Positions 34,501-43,500 of a stretch of 64,000 nucleotides of DNA are shown here, piece after piece (positions within the stretch are counted from its first letter, which is position 1; each line of letters starts with the position of its first letter). This stretch comes from Watersipora subatra (Eukaryota; Bryozoa; Gymnolaemata; Cheilostomatida; Watersiporidae), in NCBI RefSeq assembly GCF_963576615.1, contig NC_088711.1, positions 60,988,248 to 61,052,247 of the forward strand. Direction: 5' to 3'. A program made the translations under genes and the position numbers. A model generated the notes under the pieces. That model was not told where the DNA came from. It was given only the letters and a program-made list of their open reading frames with translations, and ran no database searches.

Positions 34501-37500
34501 CGATAGCAAGCTACAATATATTGGCTTTGGTTAGCCTCTAAAAGAAATTTCTGTTTGCACAAAACGATCGTTTTTAGCAGTAATAAATGAATAAAAATTG
34601 CGAAAAAAAATTAGAAAATGGTTCTAATTAATTTTTAATTATTTTTTTCTTTTTGGCTTTATTTTAGCCCTTATTTACTGAAAGCTTCGAGAGTTTTAAT
34701 TTAGTTTATCGTCATGACGACTTCTAAGAGAACTCTCCGAGATTATTCTAATACAGCAAGTACTAGTACCGGAGTTAGTCCGAGTTACTAAGAGAATCAC
34801 AGCTGACTGTGACTTTTTAGATTTAGTAGACAGAGATGACAATGAATCAGGTTCAAATTGTGATTGTAATTATTTTACATCTGGAAGTGATATTGATGAA
34901 GAAGCTGGTAGCAGTAATGATGAGGTTATGCCAGTGCCTGGAAGAATATTACCAATATGAAGAGAGATAAATCTCCTACAATTCATCAGTTTGTAGTAGT
35001 GATACATGTAGGTCCAGTATTTACTCCAGTAGATGCTGTGTGATTGGTACAAAAGGACAAGGATAAGCACATGGTGCAAAGACTGTGATGTAGGCTTTTG
35101 TAAAGGAGAATGCTTTTGGAATGCTTATTATACAAAATATGTGCTTAGTAAATTGTACACTTGTATCATAAAAAGATATACAATATATATATTTATCTTG
35201 GTAGATCTACATATATAAATATTTTTATGTTATACATTTTTATTCATTTATAATATATAAATATATATACATCTGGACATATACATGTATACATATGCAT
35301 GTTTATACATAGATATATGCGTGCAATAACATACAAAAGAGTGTATAAACCTTTTAAAAGAAACTGATTTTCCAGAAAATTAATTCGCCCAGGGGGGTCT
35401 GATATAGTCCTGAAAATTTGCCGGCGAAAGGGTTAAATATAAAACCGCAGCTGGTAGTGTAATATTCTTCAATTGATTGGTAATATTTCGTGATCATTAA
35501 CCAACCATCATTGAGATCAGAAACTGTCGCATGGTTAGTGCGCATGGTAGTGTTTTTGTTGTTGTTGAAAAATTCTTTGTTTGTACAATAAACACCCCTA
35601 CAATGTAAATAATCCTTTCCAAAAATGTTTACATTGTATGAATCTTACATTATACAAACAGTAAAATACATGTAAATTTTGAATTCATTCCAAGATTTTC
35701 CCAAACTCGCCTCTTTGACCTCTGACCTTTGAACTCTTTGACCCTTCAAAAAGGGAAAAACTAAACTTAACTTCTATATTTAATGTAGAGTAACTTTGGT
35801 CTTATTGATTTATATCACTTTTACTTGGTTTGGGGGCTCATGATTACGGTAATTTCATGTTAAGGGGAGCGCTTCATCGTCAATGTCAATTTAAATCGAT
35901 TTTTTTTGTACGCAAGGTCTATCCTGCACAGATAAACAAACATTGCATATGTCTAAAATAAAGTTAAAAAATATATCTTTTCTATAATTTCAATGAGACT
36001 TCAACTTGTGACCTTCAGCTTGGTAGAATGACACAAACACCTGCACTAGTCGACCATCTTTAGGTATTTCTAAATGATTGCGCAGCTTCTTGTTCTTTTT
36101 GCTTTATTGGCACACCTGCCATCCTTCGCGGCACATTGGAGTGCGAGGGTACTAGTACATATAATACGAAGCAAAACCTTTACATAAATTCTTTATGTTA
36201 AGTGGAATTTACATAAAAAGAGATTTCTGTTATTGGAATTATATATTTTTGTTATATCATACGTGTACATACATAAGTGGTCTAACTGGGCAGCATTCCA
36301 ATGTTTCATACTCTATGAAGCCATTGATATTTCTAGATTGCGTAATAACAGGAAACTTTATAGTCATACTCTATGAAGCCATTGATGCGTCTATTATTCT
36401 CTCCAAAGAAGTTGAGAATGGCACAGAACACATCACTAGCCCAATTGTCGTCTCCTGGCATTCCATCATGTTCACAGCCAGTGAGTTCCACACCCTTATA
36501 TTCTTATATGTACAATGCAGCAGTCTGCTTGAAAGGCTGGTTGATCCGCAGGCAGATGCCTCTATTCGTCAAACATTACTGCAGAAATCATCAAAACATT
36601 GTTGAATGAAGTTCCCAAATAAAAAGCATGCATTTTTCTGCGTAGAAAAATGAAGGCCTCTTGTAGGCTATTCACCATGTCGGAACCTAAATTCTGTTTT
36701 TTGCCTTCAATGTAAAAAATCAATCATCGAGTTGTCTGTACATCTCTCTCATGTTTAAAAAAATCAGTGATAGTCCGAACCAGACGTGAGCCAAGTCTTT
36801 GTTGTCATGAAGGGCACATTGAGGTCATGTCTGCTGATTGTAAACACAGACTATCACATCAGTTGTACATAGGGAATTCTTAGTGATCTCAGTTGTATCA
36901 TTATGTATGGTTTCAGACTCATTATGTATGGTCTCAAACTCATTATGTATGGTCTCAAACTCATTATGTATGGTCTCAGGCTCATTATGTATGGTCTCAA
37001 ACTCATTATGTGTGGTCTCAGACTCATTATGTATGGTCTCAGACTCATTATGTGTGGTTTCAGACTCATTATGTATGGTCTCAAACTCATTATGTATGGT
37101 CTCAGACTCATTATGTATGATCTCAAACTCATTATGTATGGTCTCAGACTCATTATATATGGTCTCAGACTCATTATGCATGGTCTCAGACTCATTGTGT
37201 ATGGTCTCAGACTCATTATCACTATGTTTCCATGGTGCGCAGTACTGCGAAGCAAGCCCCCTCCGAAGTCGATGGGATTGTACGTTTCCATGCTGCGCAG
37301 TGGTTTTCAGCAAATACCGCAAATTAGCCAGAGAAGAGAAATTGTATAAATCGAATCGCCTGATGGAGAAATAGAATCGATCACGGATACCGAACGTCAT
37401 AAACGGTCTTTTTATGATTCTGTCGTCATTATACTATTATTTACAATAAACATTCACAAGGTTTACAAACCTTAACACACTTTTTATATAGTAATATATT

Positions 37501-40500
37501 TTTAATAAGTATTTTAAGTAATATATTATTTAAACGTTAATTTAGGACTTGCCACCTATTTTTCGAAAAGCGTTGGCATCGATAACAAAGTCCAGGAAAG
37601 TAATCACCTCATCATCCTCGTGAATGCAGACCATTATTAAATTTAGGTGAAAAAAGATCGGAAGAATAGTAAAAAAACAAGATTAGCAGGACACCCTTTG
37701 TACTAGTTTATGGCCCTCGAAGAATCCGTCTCCACGGCAGGAGAGCTATGCGCAGCCACTGCGCAGTCGCTGTTTCCTTGCTGCGAATTTGCACTGGCTT
37801 CGCACTGATCAGTGCGCAGTGATTTCAGTGCGAAGACGCCGTTTCCATGATTCGGAGATAGCGCAATTCCAAAGCACTGCGCATCATGGAAACATAGTGA
37901 TTGTATGGTCTCAGACTCATTATGTATGGTTTCAGACTCATTATGTATGGTCTCAGACTCATTATGTATGGTCTCAGACTCATTATGTGTGGTCTCAGAC
38001 TCATTATATATGGTCTCAGACTCATTATGCATGGTCTCAGACTCATTATGCATGGTCTCAGACTCATTATGTATGGTCTCAGACTCATTATGTATGGTCT
38101 CAGACTCATTATGTATGGTCTCAGACTCATTATGTATGGTCTCAGACTCATTATGTATGGTCTCAGACTCATTGTATCTTTATACTGCACACCTGTGGTT
38201 TTCTAGTTTACATTCTGGAAGCCCTACTAAAAATCCTTGGTCTGGGACCGAAAGCTTACTTCACTGATGGCTGGAACCTGTGAGTTATCCTCTTTTACTT
38301 CAGTCATGTTTTTCTTCTGGCTCTAAGTTACAAGTAATAAATCAACTATTGTTATCATGTTGCTTTGCCTTCAATATAGCTATGCATTTAATTTTTATTT
38401 TGACAGGTTTGACCTTATAGTGACCTTGGTCAGTGTGGCCGGGTTAGTTGAAAACATCTACCACGATACCTTCTTCTATTTTATCATTCTCCGTCCCTTC
38501 AGGCTGATCAGGTAAGAAGTCAGTGTGTAGTCATGTGTATTTACATAGCCTTAGGGTTCCCGCTTTAGCTGCATTTTCTGTTACTACAACCTTTAATTCC
38601 CTACCCCGACTCCTCCGCAATACTTTTATTAGATTACATTTAGATTATAGATTACCAAATTTTACACAAGTTAGTTCAACTTACTCAATAATACCTGATT
38701 TCTGTCTTTTTATTTTTGTGTTTTTCCTTTTTTCGGCATGAACGGAAAACATAACTTTGTTGATGATTACCCGTGTCAATAAAAGTTATACATACCTGTA
38801 TACTAATTTTTTTGTTATTACATTGCGTCAAAAAGTCTCGAAGTGACAAATTTAGGTCAGTGCTTGTTGTAAGTCTATGGAATAGCTAGTAGATGCTAAG
38901 GCTATTTTAAATGCAGAAGCAGCACCCTGTTTGATGTTGATAATCCTTACCCTTGGTATATTGTAAATCAAGCATTGATCGTTAGACATATTCTTGTAGA
39001 ATATTCAAGGCTAGACGGAGGTACCGAGACGTGCTCGGGACCCTCTTCATTTTAGCTGATAGACTATGGAGTCTAGTTGTCACCCTGGTGCTGCTCTTCT
39101 ATTTCTATGGTATTATTGGCATGGAGTGCTTCTCTCACTTAGAGCTTCTCAACTGCTGCCAGTGAGTCTTGTATTTTGTGAATGAACAGCCCAACTTGAC
39201 TGGTTCATTATTTCTAAACAAAATATACTCTGAGTTCTTTAAAGGTTGGCTTGCAACAAAATTTACATTACAGTTGTTTGGTATCAAAAGATTCACTATG
39301 TCTTACTCTGCTGTGTTGTAGGTGCAAAATATGTGGAAATGTGATTACAAGCTCGTAAAAGCTCAAAAACAAACAGAGAATCGCAGCCCTCACTAGACCG
39401 CCGTAGATTAGAATCTCTTTCCAAAATGGCTCGAATGGGATGTAGTTGTACAAAATGGCTTCTGTTTACACTTTCACGTAATCTCATTCGTCGAAATATT
39501 TTCACAAATATACTTGACGCGTTCAATAAAACCATGTCTATTGTTCTTACGCGTCTATTTCATCATCATTGTAATGCTGTTACTTTGAGCACTGATATCT
39601 CAAAACCTACCGTAAAGCTTTGTTTAATTTTTTAAACTTAGCTCAAAGGAGTACATATCATCCTCTGATAAACATGACGAGCCTGTTGGTCACCTGTGAT
39701 AGTCGAAAAATGCTGCAGAAATTATTCGCGCTGTTTGGCAGGAAGTATGGGTCACATGATTAGATTACAACTAGACGATTAGACCAAGCCGAAACAAAAC
39801 TGTAAAGTAGCAAGCATCTATATTTGATACAGGTCTTCGGTAAAACCCGAAGTGTTTGTCATAAACTAGTGCTACGAGAAGTTTTATATTGAGCCTTTTA
39901 TTGGCTTTTCAATTTACGTAAGAACATCACGTGACAAAACAATAACCAATTGTAATGACTATGTCAGAGAAATAAACTGATTTCAATCTACAGCGGTTTC
40001 GTGATGGCGACGATTAATGTTCACTTTTAAGAGCTTGCAATCATATTTCCACATATTTGGCATCTACAACACAACAGAGCGTGGTAAATCTTTTGATATC
40101 AAATAACTGTAATTTGAATTTTATTGCAAGTCAACCTTTAACCATCCTTCCAGTGTCTGTCATCGTATTCGATCAATTCTCATGATCATATAGACAAAAA
40201 CTTTTTCAGGCGTTACTTTACAGTTTATAGATGATGGGCTATAAGACAATTACTAAGATATGTAAGATTTGTAGCGTGGTCAAACACTCTGTGACTGTGT
40301 CAGCACACTCTGAGCTCTGATATAGCAAGTGTAAATAGTCCTTTGTTGCTCTACAGGAATTCGACAGCGATAGCTCCCTACTACGCTAACAGCACCGGAT
40401 ACTACTATCTCAACAATTTTGATGACATTTTTAAAAGTGGAGGTAAGACGAGGAGAGTGTCTAGTGAATTTTACTAGTTAAGGTAGGATATGAGAGTGCT

Positions 40501-43500
40501 TGGAAGGGGCTCCTTAAGGGTGGAGGAAGGATGTAAAGCTTTTCAAGTCAATCGTTAGAAGTAGAGATGTGATAGATGAGGTGAATATTAAGCAGTGGAA
40601 GTAGAATTTGTTGGTGCTCAAGAAAATTTATGATTAAAGGTATACGAGTGCTTTGTCGTATTGGAGTTGTCTTATCCCTATTCTTGTATTTTAGTTACTT
40701 TGTTCGAGCTGCTTGTGGTCAATAATTGGTTTATTATCATGGAAGGATACGCCATCATGGCTACTGAGTATAGTCGAATCTATTTCATGACCTTCTATCT
40801 CATCACTATGGTAAGCTCGATACTGTGTTGCAATGTATCATGTACTTGTCTAGCGCTGTATGCCTGGCTCGCTTCATTGCTTTACCTCCTATGTATTTTA
40901 TTACTGCTCTTTTTATAGCTTGCTTCATAACTCTATTATCTAGTGGCACATGTAGTGTTGTAGAAGGGGAATGGTAACACTAAGCTCGCCATAGCAATCA
41001 TTCTTATTGCGACTAAAGTAAATATAATAATAAATCATAATAATAAATACAATATTAAATATAATAATAAGTATAATAATCAATATAATAATAAATATAT
41101 TAATAAATATAATAATAAATCATAAAATAAAGTAAATTTAATTCTCTGACTAAGTTTATTGTTTGTTTCTTCAAATTATTTGGAATATATTATTTAAACA
41201 GAAGATGCAAGTGTCTCTATAATCTGATGTAATTGTGCTTAGTTGCAGGCATAAAATATGAGCATATTACTTTGTTATTAACATGTATCATATGTAATAT
41301 AATAGTATTTAATGTAATATTTACCGTATGTAATATAATAAGATTTAATGTAATATGTTATATTCTGTCTTAGGATAAAACCATATAGATGAGAGTAACA
41401 TGCAGCACTTGGAAACTACAAGATTTTCTGACAAATTCTGCTCTCTAACTGACCTTCAATTACCCTAGATAGTTTGGTGCTGTGAAACTGTACTTGGAAA
41501 CTGAGGCTACGATGATTCTGTAGGTACTGAGGCTAGGTCGCATTCAGAAAATTGTAATGAAATATTTTGGTCTCTGCCATGACAGGTGGTTATGACAGTT
41601 GTCGTAGCCTTTATTCTCGAGGCATTCATGTTCAAGATCGAGTATCGTCACCAGACGAATGAGAACTCCAGCATCGACTACCTCATTCAGCCTCAGAGCC
41701 TCTCGCTGTCTGAGGTGCATATGATCAACAATGTCAAGCCTCACCTGTGGTCGGGAGAGTTCATTCGACAGCAAACACCTTGCTCGGTCAGTTGCTTATT
41801 CCTTCCTTTCTCTACATGATTGCGAAGATGTATCATCATTATGTGTATAGTTTGGAAACTGGGTAAAGCATTCTACACGCGCATAATTTACCTGAAAAAG
41901 GAACGCTGTTTTAAAGATTGGCAAACTTTAAATGGTCAGTTGCTAGGTAACTAACTACTAGCATTTCTTTGAATGGTTGGAGTCATGAAGTCTTCAGAAG
42001 TCACTGGAGATGATCAAATGCTAACGAGCATATTTCCTTCTTTTATTAACTGCTCAACAATCTTTTTCTGCGCCCTTCATGTCTCCATCACTAGAAATTG
42101 TAGGTTTATAGTCAAATTAACAAAGACATTTTCAAACTGTTGGTATCAGCTGGTTCAGTATAGCACCAGATTGTACAAGTAGCTAGGCGTCTTTACATCT
42201 CAATCAAGTTGGTTAAATCATACACTCTAAAGCAGGGGTGCCCAACCAGTCGATCGCGATCTACCAGTCGATCTTCAAGTGCTTGGCAGTCGATCGCGGG
42301 ATGATTTTAGGATAACATATAATTACAACATAAAATAATAATTATTCACTAACTAGCAGCAACTACTATTGCTGCACAGCACTTTACTAAACTACTGCAC
42401 TAAAAAAGTAGTTTTAATAATAACATTATTTACCTATTATCGTTGTTTATGTATAGTCGTGTTTGATTGTGTATTTCAAGACCAACAAAAATACACGTGA
42501 ACGCCATTCATAAGTTCCCAGCACAGGACCGCAGAAAAAGCCGATAGGTCCGCACTCGATACAAAACCGTGTATAGTTCTTCATGCACCCAAAATAACTT
42601 TTGTTAAAATGTTATGCAGCTTTCTGCTAGCAGTCGATCTCGTTTTTTCTTTTTGAATAAAAACATAAACCCAGTGCCAGGTTTCTCACTAAGGTAGAGA
42701 ATGAATGTTTTTCCTTTAAAATTATGTTACTTACTGGATCACTGCATTATATAAGCATATATGTGGAACTTAATAAAGGTGATAGGCTCACCACTACAGG
42801 CTCAAGTTTGTTTTTAATTTTTTGTTTCGGGGCTTCGCTAGACTAGTCGATCTTTGAAGGCAGGCAAATATAAAAGTAGATCACATGTCTAAAAAGGTTG
42901 AGCACCGCTGCTCTAAAGTTTATCATTTTCTAATGAAAATATCATTCCTATTATTAATTTGCTGACACAAATCTTTTGTTGTCTGTCAAACCTCGGCAAG
43001 CGACGTTGATTTGCTCCAATGTTTGTTTCCTGTATTGTATACATTGTAATTTGCTTAGCTTGTCCAAACTTTAATAAACAACTACAAGTGCTTCAAGTAA
43101 TTATATATCTGTAACATTAAATGTATGCATTATAGAAAATTATCTAAAAAACTGAATTTCAAATCTAAATTATGTGTATAATCTAAATAAAGCAATGGTC
43201 AGTAAAAACAGATGTTTTTTGTTACTTTACGAACACATGAACAGGAGTGTAGGCCAGTGATGTTCAAATTAGGTCATAGAGTCAGTGATGAAATACGCAT
43301 TATAACTTACCCTCCCATTGTAATTTACCCTTTCATTATAACTTACCTCCTTACACTAAAAAGTTAACTTAGCTTATTTTATATATTTTATCATGTTTTT
43401 CTACTTCATTTTTACTGTTTACCAGGTTTTACTTCTATTTTCAAAATTTTTGATGTTTCAATAAGTTTTGGATTGTTTGTTGGCAATTATATTGAATGTT

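Noticed and set aside
36825-37400. Long minus-strand open frame with repeated SETIHNE
   Set aside because: It exists only because the 21-bp unit has no stop in several frames. Equivalent frames are open on both strands.
37789-38283. Plus-strand open frame with repeated VWSQTHY
   Set aside because: Same 21-bp periodicity. It overlaps the genuine TPC1 exon 38207-38279 in another frame.
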